Shown piece after piece: positions 18,595 through 26,162 of a stretch of DNA of 64,000 nt; the first letter of the stretch is position 1; the number at the start of each line of letters is the position of its first letter. Below the pieces are notes generated by a model, which worked only from the letters and a program-made list of their open reading frames with translations, was not told the DNA's origin and searched no databases. A program made the position numbers and the translations under genes. The stretch is from Paenibacillus dendritiformis (GTDB lineage: Bacteria; Bacillota; Bacilli; Paenibacillales; Paenibacillaceae): positions 3,464,001-3,528,000 of the forward strand of contig NZ_OX216966.1 of assembly GCF_945605565.1 (NCBI RefSeq), read 5' to 3'.

Positions 18595-18738
18595 TTGACA
18601 GGATAATGAAGCGGCATTATAGTAAGTAGTAATCTAACGACGCGGCCACGCTGGCCGATTACGGTTCGCTCTGCGCTGGGCCGTTTTTCTTTTCGTGTTC
18701 GATAGTAGTTAGCTACATAACTCCTCAAAGGAGATTAT
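18595..18738 (+). promoter_or_regulatory. promoter and leader with internal terminator, upstream of trmB-azlCD
   Basis: TTGACA at 18595-18600, a 17-bp gap and TATAGT at 18618-18623. The leader then has AAGTAGTAATCTAAC, a GGCC-ACGCT-GGCC hairpin, and ACGG...CCGT followed by TTTTTCTTTT (about 18662-18690). The last looks like an intrinsic terminator placed before the start codon, suggesting attenuation. AGTTA-GCTACA-TAACT just before the ribosome binding site is a possible operator. A closely similar promoter and leader precedes alaX at 47539-47712. Confidence 0.6.
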
Positions 18739-19599
18739 ATGCCAAAAGAAGGGATGTGCCCCATGGAGGATGTGTTCAAGGAGTTGCAGAAGCTCGGCTT
18801 TTCTCCATATGAGTGCAAAGCCTATATTGGACTGTTGAAGGTTCACCCCATTACGGGCTATGAGATTAGCAAGCGATCCGGCGTGCCTCGATCTATGATT
18901 TACGAGGTGCTGGGGAAGTTGATGGACAAGGGGGCCGTTCACCTCGTGCCTTCCGATCCGGTCAAATACTCGCCGGTTCCTTCGGGCGAGCTCATCGATC
19001 GGCTGCGGAACCAATTTGAGCAATCCTTTTCTTTTCTGGAGCAAAGGCTGCCGCTCCTGCAGCGGGAGCGGGACATGGATGTCATCTGGCATATCCGCAG
19101 CGACGAACTGGTGCTGAATGAAATGGCGGATATGATCGGAAGGGCGGAGGACGAGCTGTGGCTGTCCGTCTGGGAGCCGCAGGTTCCTGTCATTCAAGAA
19201 GCGGTGGACGCGCATCTGCGGGAGGGGGTTCAGGTGTTTTCCGTGCTCTTCGGAGCGCCGGAAGCCCGCATCGGGACGACCTTCCATCATGATTATATGC
19301 CGCCGGAAGTGGTCAAGGATCGGGCGGGAGGGCGCTTGACCATCGTCTCCCGCGACGGTGAGGAGGTGCTGATCGCGAACTTCTCCGGCGACGCTGCCTC
19401 CTGGGCGGTCCGGACGCATGACCCGGTGCTCGTGCTGGTGGCGACCGAGTATATCCGGCATGACATTATGATTGAAGAGATAACGGCCGTATTCGGAGCG
19501 GAGAAGCTGGATGCGCTGTGGCGGAATCATCCTGCTCTCTACCATGTCGTCACCGGACAACGGTATGAGGATCAAAGGCGGACAAAGGAGGAACCATGA
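18739..19599 (+). CDS. TrmB-family transcriptional regulator
   Basis: 286 residues. N-terminal winged HTH (about 12-78: LGFSPYECKAYIGLL, ITGYEISKRSGVPRSMIYEVLGKL), a short coiled-coil linker and a C-terminal phospholipase-D-like sensor domain, the layout of bacterial TrmB regulators. AAAGGAG seven bases upstream fixes the ATG at 18739. The stop overlaps the ribosome binding site of azlC, so it heads the azlCD operon and probably controls it. Archaeal TrmB proteins bind sugars; the ligand here is more likely an amino acid, judged from the neighbours. Confidence 0.85.
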   Translation: MPKEGMCPMEDVFKELQKLGFSPYECKAYIGLLKVHPITGYEISKRSGVPRSMIYEVLGKLMDKGAVHLVPSDPVKYSPVPSGELIDRLRNQFEQSFSFLEQRLPLLQRERDMDVIWHIRSDELVLNEMADMIGRAEDELWLSVWEPQVPVIQEAVDAHLREGVQVFSVLFGAPEARIGTTFHHDYMPPEVVKDRAGGRLTIVSRDGEEVLIANFSGDAASWAVRTHDPVLVLVATEYIRHDIMIEEITAVFGAEKLDALWRNHPALYHVVTGQRYEDQRRTKEEP

Positions 19600-20318
19600 A
19601 CCAACAATATGTGAATGCGCCTGCGGCGAGGAACGAACCGTTTCTGCTGGGGGTGAAGGACTGCCTTCCCACGGTATTGGGATATCTGAGCATCGGCTTC
19701 GCAGCCGGGGTGGTGGAGAAGACGGCCGGCATGTCTCTGGCCGAGATCGCGCTGCTGTCGATATTTTTGTATGCCGGCTCCGCCCAATTCATCGTGGCCG
19801 GCATGCTCGCCTCGGGAAGTCCCGCTTTTGCCATTATTTTTACTGTGTTTTTTGTCAATTTGCGCCATTTGTTAATGAGCGCGGCGATGTCGCCTTATTT
19901 CCGCCATCTGCCGGCATGGAAAAATATGCTGATCGGCTCTCAGCTGACCGATGAGACATTCGGCGTCGCCGTTACGAAGCTGACGGGGCGGACGCAGGGG
20001 AGCTTCCGGTGGATGCTCGGACTGAATGTGACCGCTTATCTGAATTGGCTCGTCGCCAATCTGGCCGGCGGGGTATTCGGGCACTGGATCGACTCGCCGG
20101 AGAAGTACGGCTTGGATTTTGCCTTGCCGGCGATGTTCATCGGCCTGTTCATGCTGCAATGGCTGGAACGGTCCAAGTTCCGGGTGGATCTGGCGGTCGC
20201 AGGCTGCGCCGTAGCGACAGCCATTGCCGGCACGATGTTCCTGTCCAAGAGCGCCGGTGTCTTAATCGCTATTATTATCGCGGCAAGCGTAGGGGTGTGG
20301 ATGGAAAAATGGAAGTAA
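19596..20318 (+). CDS. azlC: AzlC-family branched-chain amino acid exporter, large subunit
   Basis: 240-residue membrane protein with seven to eight hydrophobic segments. Family features are clear: LGVKDCLPTVLGYLSIGFAAG, LYAGSAQFIVAGML and FFVNLRHLLMSAA. AzlC with AzlD forms an exporter of branched-chain amino acids and gives resistance to 4-azaleucine in B. subtilis. It starts four bases before the trmB stop, so translation is probably coupled. It overlaps azlD by ten bases. Confidence 0.92.
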   Translation: MNQQYVNAPAARNEPFLLGVKDCLPTVLGYLSIGFAAGVVEKTAGMSLAEIALLSIFLYAGSAQFIVAGMLASGSPAFAIIFTVFFVNLRHLLMSAAMSPYFRHLPAWKNMLIGSQLTDETFGVAVTKLTGRTQGSFRWMLGLNVTAYLNWLVANLAGGVFGHWIDSPEKYGLDFALPAMFIGLFMLQWLERSKFRVDLAVAGCAVATAIAGTMFLSKSAGVLIAIIIAASVGVWMEKWK

Positions 20319-20632
20319 GATGGAGCTTTCTCTTGATGCTGGCGGGAGCGGCGCTCGTTACCTTGATACCGCGGGTGCTGCCGCTTATCGTCCTGAGCAA
20401 GAAGCCGCTGCCGGAATGGGGGCAGAACTGGTTGAGCCACATCCCGATCGCGGTTATGTCGGCGCTTCTGGCTCAGGAGCTGTTCGTCGGCAGCGAAGGC
20501 GGCTCCGTGCTGCCGCTCATTGCCGCCGCGGCCGCCTTCGCCGCCGCATACTTCACCCGGAGCTTGCTCATTACCGTCGTTACCGGGATGGCAGTCATTG
20601 CGCTGCTCCGCTATGCCGCCTCCTTGCTGTAG
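20309..20632 (+). CDS. azlD: AzlD-family branched-chain amino acid exporter, small subunit
   Basis: 107 residues with three to four membrane helices: WSFLLMLAGAALVTLIPRVLPL at the N-terminus with the typical IPRVLPL, then GQNWLSHIPIAVMSALLAQEL and two further helices. The ATG at 20309 overlaps the end of azlC, as is usual for this pair. A longer frame starting upstream lies within azlC and is not real. AzlC and AzlD together form the exporter. Confidence 0.92.
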   Translation: MEVRWSFLLMLAGAALVTLIPRVLPLIVLSKKPLPEWGQNWLSHIPIAVMSALLAQELFVGSEGGSVLPLIAAAAAFAAAYFTRSLLITVVTGMAVIALLRYAASLL

Positions 20633-20676
20633 CGCTTGGAAGGCGGATGCGGCGAGCGAAGGAGACCGCTCGCCGC

Positions 20677-21450
20677 TTATGAACCCGCCTCCTGCTTCAG
20701 CTGCCGGGCGTCTTCGCTGGCGATATAGAGGTTATACGCCTGCTCGAACAGCTCTAGCAGCTCAGGCTCCAGGGGATACATCCCGACTTGGGCGGATTGC
20801 TCCGGGCACTTCCGGATTTCCCACAGTTTATCGAGAAATTCCTCTTCTCCTGGAAATGATTCCTCGCTCTTCTCGGCAATTCTTCGAATAATGCGCTGCA
20901 CCTGAGGCGAGTCCGGTCCGGCATCCATATGCTTGCGGAGCTGGGCGATGAGCCCGAGCCACTCCAGCGAGTCGGGATCGCTGCCATCCACTCTCGGCAG
21001 GCGCGACATCAGATTTTGCTCATGCTCCTGGAAGAGGAGCTTGCGGTATTTCCGGCGCGTCTCCTGACTGCGTCCGGACAATTGAATCAGCTTTTGAATT
21101 GCATTGCCCTTCGCATCCCCTTCGACAGCCATACTGTGAATGAGCTCGCGCAGATGCATCTCCATCTGCTTGAGCTTCTCTTGCTCTTCCAGCACATAGG
21201 CCAGCTGATTGTTCAGACTGGCCGACCAATCGAGGTCATGGATGGCGAGCATTTCATCGATCTCCTGCAAGCGGAAGCCCATCTGCTTCAAAAATTGAAT
21301 ATGCTTCAATCTCATCAGATCCTCATCCGAATAGAGCCGATGTCCGCCGGGCGTCTTGCCTGCCGGGTTCAAGAGCCCGATTTGATCGTAATAGCGAAGC
21401 GTCCGGACGGTGATGCCGGTCTTTTTGGTCACATCTTGAATCGGAATCAT
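20677..21450 (-). CDS. TipA-like MerR-family regulator with TipAS domain
   Basis: 257 residues. MerR HTH at residues 1-70 (TKKTGITVRTLRYYDQIGLL, GHRLYSDEDLMRL), a dimerising coiled coil (about 80-115), and a C-terminal TipAS-type domain (about 130-250), which in TipAL binds thiopeptide antibiotics and in relatives various hydrophobic drugs. Its promoter has the 19-bp spacer expected of a MerR-controlled promoter, so the gene probably activates itself. No efflux target is adjacent; the marR-MFS unit is divergent, only 180 bp away. Confidence 0.9.
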   Translation of the reverse strand: MIPIQDVTKKTGITVRTLRYYDQIGLLNPAGKTPGGHRLYSDEDLMRLKHIQFLKQMGFRLQEIDEMLAIHDLDWSASLNNQLAYVLEEQEKLKQMEMHLRELIHSMAVEGDAKGNAIQKLIQLSGRSQETRRKYRKLLFQEHEQNLMSRLPRVDGSDPDSLEWLGLIAQLRKHMDAGPDSPQVQRIIRRIAEKSEESFPGEEEFLDKLWEIRKCPEQSAQVGMYPLEPELLELFEQAYNLYIASEDARQLKQEAGS

Positions 21451-21483
21451 GATGCTCCCTCCTTCATTCCATGATGTCTCTCC

Positions 21484-21514
21484 ATTATATAAAATGACGC
21501 AGCGTAAGTTTCAA
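21484..21514 (-). promoter_or_regulatory. MerR-type promoter with 19-bp spacer
   Basis: On the minus strand TTGAAA (21514-21509) and TATAAT (21489-21484) are separated by exactly 19 bp. The spacer contains TTACGCTGCGT, a partial dyad. Overlong spacers are the hallmark of promoters activated by MerR proteins through DNA untwisting. Confidence 0.75.
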
Positions 21515-21556
21515 GCGCCGCATGACATTTGGCCTCCGGCCGCCGCTGGATTTCCA

Positions 21557-21600
21557 TTGACATTTCTAGTTGTTAGGCATATAGTTGTTTAGACAACTAT
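21557..21600 (+). promoter_or_regulatory. promoter and MarR operator of marR-MFS
   Basis: TTGACA (21557-21562), 17 bp, TATAGT (21580-21585). Overlapping the -10 is the palindrome ATAGTTGT-TTAG-ACAACTAT (21581-21600), with 8-bp arms. An extra half site TAGTTGTTAG lies in the spacer. The position over the -10 fits autorepression by the MarR protein encoded next. Confidence 0.8.
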
Positions 21601-21633
21601 GTTAATTTAAATCATTGAAAGGGGACCGCAGGC

Positions 21634-22083
21634 TTGACTGAAGAGAACCGTCTGTTCCGTTCCATCGGCTTCGTGATGGGCATGACCTACCGCAAGGTGT
21701 CGACAATGTTCCAGCACCGCTTGAAGAAGTACGACATCACGCCGGAGCAATGGACCATCCTGTATCAGATTAGCCGGGCCGACGGCTTGATTCAAAAAGA
21801 CATTGCCGAGCGATCGGGCAAAGACAGGCCGACGACGACGCGGATTCTCGATCATCTGGAAGCGAAGGGATTCGTGTTCAAGACACCGGGAGAGCATGAT
21901 CGCCGCTCCTTCCTCGTCCGCATTACCGAGCGGGGGAAGGCGCTGATCGAGCAAACATCGCCAATCGAGCAGCAAATGATTCAGGACATCAAGCAATGTA
22001 TGTCGGATGACGAATATGAACTGCTCATCGAGCTTCTTCTCCGCGTCAACAGCCATGTGAATGAATTAGCAGACAGAGAATAA
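21634..22083 (+). CDS. MarR-family repressor
   Basis: 149 residues, winged HTH regulator. Family helix order is visible: FQHRLKKYDITPEQWTILYQI, then IQKDIAERSGKDRPTTTRILDHLEAKG and the wing EHDRRSFLVRITERG. Translation starts at TTG 21634, with GAAAGGGG 10 bp upstream. It is followed after 15 bp by an MFS exporter, forming a typical drug-responsive unit in which ligand binding frees the MarR repressor from its palindrome. Confidence 0.92.
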   Translation: MTEENRLFRSIGFVMGMTYRKVSTMFQHRLKKYDITPEQWTILYQISRADGLIQKDIAERSGKDRPTTTRILDHLEAKGFVFKTPGEHDRRSFLVRITERGKALIEQTSPIEQQMIQDIKQCMSDDEYELLIELLLRVNSHVNELADRE

Positions 22084-22098
22084 GGAGAGAGACACTTG

Positions 22099-23292
22099 AT
22101 GAAGGAACCATCAACACCGCTTTGGACGAAATCGTTCCTGTCGTTAACGATTTGTTCGTTTTTATTGTTTTTGAATTTGCAAATGCTGCTGTCTTCCTTT
22201 CCCGCGTATGTGAAAAATGAATTCCATGCCGGGGATGTAACCGTCAGCCTGGTCACCAGCGTGTTCGCGGCCTCCGCCATTGCGACCCGCTTCATCACCG
22301 CCGCGCTGATGCGGAGGATGAAGCGCAGCGTCATCTTGTACATCGGGCTTGCCGCCGCCGCTGTGATGACTGCCATCTATGCAGCAGCCGATTCGATCGG
22401 CTCCATTCTGCTGATGCGGGTCGGATACGGCATCGGGTTCGGCATGGGCAGCACGATTATCCCGACGATGGTCTCCCAGATCATCCCGCTTCCCCGGATG
22501 GGCGAAGGTATAGGGTACTTCGGCTTGTCTACCAGCCTTGCGATGTCCATCGGGCCGATGATCGGACTTAATGTCATGAAGCAATCCGGATTCGGCATGC
22601 TGACCATTATCGGTACCGTAACCGTGGCGCTCATTTTTCCGATCCTGCTGCTCACCCGCTCGATCCCGCCTGAACACAGGCAGCCCCGAACCGCGGGCTT
22701 GTCCCGGCAGAAGCAGCGGCTCAATCCGAAGCTCCTGTTCCCGGCTCTGCTCAATGTCATTCTGTCCGTTACATATAGCGGGCTGCTCGGCTTCATTGCC
22801 CTGTTCGGCGAAGCGGTGCATCTGGAGCAGGTCGGGCTGTTCTTCTTGTTCAACGCCGTCACGATCATCATTATCCGGCCGATATCCGGCCGGGTCTTCG
22901 ATAGCCGAGGCCATGCGGCCGTGCTGATCCCGGCGGCTGTCTGTGTTATCGCCAGCTTGACGATATTGTCGTATACGACCTCGATCCCGATGCTGGTCGT
23001 GTCCGCACTGCTGTACGGGCTCGGGTTCGGCGCGATTCAGCCGACGATTCAGGCATGGATGATCCGGCTCGTGCCGAAGGAGCAATACGGCATGGCGAAC
23101 AGCATGTTCTACAACGCGACCGATCTCGGGGTTGCTGCCGGAGCGCTTCTGCTCGGGGCTATCTCGGCCGCCACAGGCTATGCCGTGATGTACCGGTATT
23201 CCGCCGGCTTCATGATCCTGTTCCTGCTTGTATACGCGATGGTGCAGGCGGCCGCAATGAGACAGCGGAGCAAGGCGGATCTGTCGGCGTAA
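22099..23292 (+). CDS. MFS transporter, multidrug-efflux type
   Basis: 397 residues with 12 predicted hydrophobic segments. The first six carry SLVTSVFAASAIATRFITAALMRRMKR (loop 2-3 region, shown only to place it) and RVGYGIGFGMGS; the second half repeats the fold with RPISGRVFDSRGH. The family is DHA1-like drug or metabolite exporters; the substrate is unknown. ATG 22099 follows AAGGAGAG at 9 bp; a TTG one codon earlier is possible. It is co-transcribed with marR. Confidence 0.9.
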   Translation: MKEPSTPLWTKSFLSLTICSFLLFLNLQMLLSSFPAYVKNEFHAGDVTVSLVTSVFAASAIATRFITAALMRRMKRSVILYIGLAAAAVMTAIYAAADSIGSILLMRVGYGIGFGMGSTIIPTMVSQIIPLPRMGEGIGYFGLSTSLAMSIGPMIGLNVMKQSGFGMLTIIGTVTVALIFPILLLTRSIPPEHRQPRTAGLSRQKQRLNPKLLFPALLNVILSVTYSGLLGFIALFGEAVHLEQVGLFFLFNAVTIIIIRPISGRVFDSRGHAAVLIPAAVCVIASLTILSYTTSIPMLVVSALLYGLGFGAIQPTIQAWMIRLVPKEQYGMANSMFYNATDLGVAAGALLLGAISAATGYAVMYRYSAGFMILFLLVYAMVQAAAMRQRSKADLSA

Positions 23293-23475
23293 GCGAACAA
23301 CCTGCCATCGAGCCAAGGAGCTGTTCCGGAAGATGAAGCATTCTTCCGGAGCGGCTTCTTCGTGTTATGAGGGAACAATGCCCGGTTGTGCCAACGGTGT
23401 TCCGCAGGCTGCACTGGTCAACGATCCCGGCCGGCGGTATAGTTAGAAGACAGAGAAAAGTGGAGGCTGGTATGC

Positions 23476-24120
23476 GTGGATGAGTTGAAAATCGACGCTC
23501 CCAAATTGCCGCGGGAGTTGTCTGAACTACTTTTGCCGCACGGCATGCTTTATGATGAAGACGTGTTCCGCGAAGGTGTGATCAAGGATTGTGTCATCGA
23601 ACAGCAGAAAGTTGATCGGGTCACCTTCGACAAGGTGGTATTGCGGAATGCCGCGTTTGCGGAGACCGCTCTGTCGCGGATGGAGATGATCGATGTCGTA
23701 CTCGACAGATGCGATTTGTCGAACATCGATTTCAGCGGGGCCATCATTCATCGCGCTGAATTCCGCCATTGCAAGCTTATCGGCATCGACTTGATGGAGG
23801 CGACGCTCCGCAATGTGCGGTTCACCGGCTGCAATGCCAGCTATGCGAATTTCCGGTTCGCGAATATGAAGCAGGTTCAGTTTCAGGAATGCTTGCTGGT
23901 TCATGCGGATTTGTACAGCTCGACCGTCCTGCAGACACAATTCGAGAACTGCGATCTCGATCAGGCGCAATTATCGGGCACGAAGCTGGCCGGCATCGAT
24001 CTGAGCGCGTGCACGTTCACGGCGCTGGGCGCCGGTCTGGACGACTTGCAGGGCTGCATCATCTCTCCGGAGCAAGCTGCTGTCTTCGCCGCCCAGTTCG
24101 GCCTGCAGATTAAGGAGTAG
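23476..24120 (+). CDS. pentapeptide-repeat protein
   Basis: 214 residues. From about 40 to 190 nearly every fifth residue is Leu or Phe in A(D/N)LXX-type repeats, for example LSNIDFSGA, LIGIDLMEATLRNVRF and AQLSGTKLAGIDLSACTF, which fold into a right-handed quadrilateral helix. GTG 23476 is the start, with GGAGG nine bases upstream. The length is near that of Qnr-type gyrase-protecting proteins (about 215), so DNA mimicry is possible. However, many pentapeptide proteins have other or unknown roles, and I see no Qnr-specific loop. It is monocistronic. Confidence 0.8.
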   Translation: MDELKIDAPKLPRELSELLLPHGMLYDEDVFREGVIKDCVIEQQKVDRVTFDKVVLRNAAFAETALSRMEMIDVVLDRCDLSNIDFSGAIIHRAEFRHCKLIGIDLMEATLRNVRFTGCNASYANFRFANMKQVQFQECLLVHADLYSSTVLQTQFENCDLDQAQLSGTKLAGIDLSACTFTALGAGLDDLQGCIISPEQAAVFAAQFGLQIKE

Positions 24121-24257
24121 CGCGCACCGGAAGAAGAGAATCAAGCCTCTTTGTCCGGCTTCGCGGTGACGCGGCTGCCGGATTCAATGCCAGCCGGAAT
24201 ATTCCGGGTTCCCGAACATATATAATTACAATGAGACGGAAAAGGAGGGAACCGCCC

Positions 24258-24653
24258 ATGACCGAGAAGAAGCCCGCACACAAACCGCCTGCCGAGAAAG
24301 AAAAACCGCCAGCCAAACCGCCAGCCAAGCCGCATCATGTTCAGACTTGCCTTCACCCGATCGTGCAGCCTGCTTATGTCAATCATCAACCGGCCGCGTG
24401 CACTCCGATTTGCACGACGCCGGCCGTGCCGCAGCCAACCGATTACGTGACTTGTCTGGATCCGGTATTCCTGGACCATCTGAGCCGGCATCAAGGCCAG
24501 CGCATTACCGTCCGGACGACAGCAGAGACGCTGGAAGGCGTATTAGCCAGCGTCGCGGTCGATCATATTCAATTGAATCGGCATGACAAGGCGTTCCATA
24601 TCCGGACCGCTCAGATTGTCTATTTCGAGGGGCTGCCGATATCTTATTTATGA
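24258..24653 (+). CDS. DUF2642 (YuzF-like) spore-associated protein
   Basis: 131 residues. The N-terminal third is a low-complexity Pro/Lys stretch (KPPAEKEKPPAKPPAKP), then a His/Pro/Cys-rich segment, then a small beta domain (HLSRHQGQRITVRTT, LEGVLASVAVDHIQL, HIRTAQIVYFEGL) of the DUF2642 type. Relatives are found in spore-formers and linked to the spore coat. The ATG at 24258 is chosen over an earlier one because AAAGGAGGG lies nine bases upstream. Function is unproven. Confidence 0.75.
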   Translation: MTEKKPAHKPPAEKEKPPAKPPAKPHHVQTCLHPIVQPAYVNHQPAACTPICTTPAVPQPTDYVTCLDPVFLDHLSRHQGQRITVRTTAETLEGVLASVAVDHIQLNRHDKAFHIRTAQIVYFEGLPISYL

Positions 24654-24692
24654 TGAACGTGACGGGTCCGGTCAACGCGAAATAACCAAGGA

Positions 24693-24720
24693 AAAAAGGC
24701 TCCCGGCGGAGCCTTTTGTC
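24693..24720 (+). terminator. terminator after the DUF2642 gene
   Basis: AAAAGGCTCC and GGAGCCTTTT pair around a short loop, followed by GTCATG. An A-tract before and T-tract after make it potentially bidirectional. Confidence 0.85.
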
Positions 24721-24847
24721 ATGAAAAAAACAGTCGATCTGTCCCCGGACAGAGCCTAATTTATTGCGGTATGGGACATAGCCAAGTCATTCAGGACGCA
24801 ACCCCAATACAATGAGTATGTACCTAGCAGGAAAGGAGGTTGCCGGA

Positions 24848-24961
24848 ATGAGTGATGTTGGCGGAATTGGATGCAAAGGCATCGGTCATTTTACTTCTAT
24901 AGGCGTTATCTTGGTCCTGTTCATTTTATTGGTCATCGTCTCGCGTGCTTGTATTTATTAA
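24848..24961 (+). CDS. YjcZ-family sporulation microprotein, copy 2
   Basis: 37-residue membrane microprotein with head MSDVGGIGCKGIGHFTS and a helix (VILVLFILLVIVSRACIY) identical to that of copy 1 at 18367. AAAGGAGG lies upstream, and a terminator follows. The two copies are 6.4 kb apart, in the same direction, each a single gene with similar upstream sequence (AACCCCAATACAATGAG here). This indicates duplication with the upstream region kept, and probably shared sporulation control. Confidence 0.87.
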   Translation: MSDVGGIGCKGIGHFTSIGVILVLFILLVIVSRACIY

Positions 24962-24992
24962 AAGATGCGCCAGTCCTGATCGCCGTCTTAAT

Positions 24993-25024
24993 TCGGCCCT
25001 GCTTCAACAGCAGGGCTCTTTCAT
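24993..25024 (+). terminator. terminator after YjcZ copy 2
   Basis: GCCCTGCT and AGCAGGGC form an 8-bp stem followed by TCTTTCATTT. Confidence 0.82.
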
Positions 25025-25129
25025 TTGTTGCCTGCAGAAGCGGTCACCGTGAGCGCATGCTGTTCATTGCATTCGGGAACAATAACAAGAAAAATACAAC
25101 CTGAATAGATAAAGCCAGGGGCAGAAATA

Positions 25130-25165
25130 GAAAAAGCAGGGCTTCAGCTCGAACCCCTGCTATCC
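25130..25165 (-). terminator. terminator of the second NlpC/P60 gene
   Basis: AGCAGGG and CCCTGCT pair around a 14-base loop. On the minus strand the stem is followed by TTTTTCTATTT. Confidence 0.8.
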
Positions 25166-25178
25166 ATCGCGTATTTTA

Positions 25179-25787
25179 TTATCGCCAATTCCATTGGTAT
25201 TCCTCGGCAGGAGCTTGCTGATCGTAGCTCTCTTCCGCGTTACGATCTTGAGCCGGGGCAGAAGCTTCGGATGTAGGGGAGGTAATGACGCGTCGCGCAG
25301 TCACGAACGTCTTGTCCCAGGAGCTGCCGGAAAAATCGGAAATCGTTACGCCGACACCGACTTTATAGGTGTGAAGAAGCTTGTCCTCACCCATGTAAAT
25401 GGATACGTGGTTAATCTTCCCGTCCCGGTTCGTATCGGAAAAGACAAGATCGCCCGGCTGAAGTTCGTTCTTGGAGACTTTAACGCCCGCGGTCGCTTGC
25501 TCCCGCGAAGAGCGCGGAAGCTCGATGCCATGCTTCTTGAACACATACTGCGTGAACGAAGAGCAATCGAATTGATCGGTTCGGCCGGATTTAGCTCCGA
25601 AATGATAAGGAACGCCGAGAAAGGCTTTTCCTGTCGCAATAACATTATCCGCTACCGTGGAAGCGGACGCGGAGGCCGCTTGGGCTGGTTGAGGGGCTGC
25701 CATTACCGTGCCTGACAAGGCTATAAAAAAGCTAAGGCTGATTCCCGTTACCGTTTTGACAATGCGTTGATTCTTCATGTTGTTCAT
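25179..25787 (-). CDS. secreted NlpC/P60 peptidoglycan hydrolase, second copy
   Basis: 202 residues. Signal peptide with cleavage near AQA-A at about 38, NlpC/P60 domain to about 160 (Cys75 in FDCSSFTQYV, His127 in INHVSIYMGEDK, His139), then a Ser/Ala/Gln/Glu-rich tail of about 40 residues that the copy at 5168 lacks. GGAGGAAG precedes the ATG. The core shares many residues with that copy (VPYHFGAKSG against MPYKFGAKSG), so they are paralogues. It probably trims wall peptides during growth or sporulation. Confidence 0.92.
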   Translation of the reverse strand: MNNMKNQRIVKTVTGISLSFFIALSGTVMAAPQPAQAASASASTVADNVIATGKAFLGVPYHFGAKSGRTDQFDCSSFTQYVFKKHGIELPRSSREQATAGVKVSKNELQPGDLVFSDTNRDGKINHVSIYMGEDKLLHTYKVGVGVTISDFSGSSWDKTFVTARRVITSPTSEASAPAQDRNAEESYDQQAPAEEYQWNWR

Positions 25788-26123
25788 GGTCTTCCTCCTT
25801 GTATTGAAAAGTTGGGGTAAGGCCTATTAACAACATAACATATGATTCGCATCCATTATTTAACGGATGTCTTGAAAACGCTGCAAGGGCAATGAATTCA
25901 CGGCTTTATTAGAATTCGATGAGAAAATATTAACGAGATCGCCGAAACGGCTTGCGATAATCCGCAGGGGGCAGTCCGAAGCGAGCTGGAACGGTCAGAG
26001 GCGGGCCGGATTCGAATCGTGGAGACGATGAAGAGGGGGATTCCCGTATACCGTTGCGAACCCAGGCCAACGGTCTGATGTATTGTGAAAAGGCGCAGCT
26101 TGACATCTGGGCTGCTTCAAGGA
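25788..26123. other. gene-poor interval before rrf2
   Basis: This stretch should carry the promoter of the minus-strand NlpC/P60 gene and the upstream part of the rrf2 promoter. A frame of about 50 codons between about 25925 and 26077 (NEIAETACDNPQG...) reads like protein but has no start codon or ribosome binding site. I see no convincing gene. Confidence 0.5.
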
Positions 26124-26147
26124 TATTATAGATACGATAAGTCCTTG
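26124..26147 (+). promoter_or_regulatory. Rrf2-type box upstream of rrf2
   Basis: 24-bp element starting TATTATAGATACGATAAG and ending CCTTG. It matches the element at 26631-26654 at 20 of 24 positions. It lies 16 bp before the rrf2 start, where a bound repressor would block transcription. The core ATTATA-GA-TACGAT is an imperfect dyad. Confidence 0.7.
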
Positions 26148-26162
26148 AATGGGAGGTGCAGC

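Noticed and set aside
25925..26077. Reading frame of about 50 codons (NEIAETACDNPQG...)
   Set aside because: Reads like protein but has no start codon, no ribosome binding site and no recognised family; at most a gene remnant.
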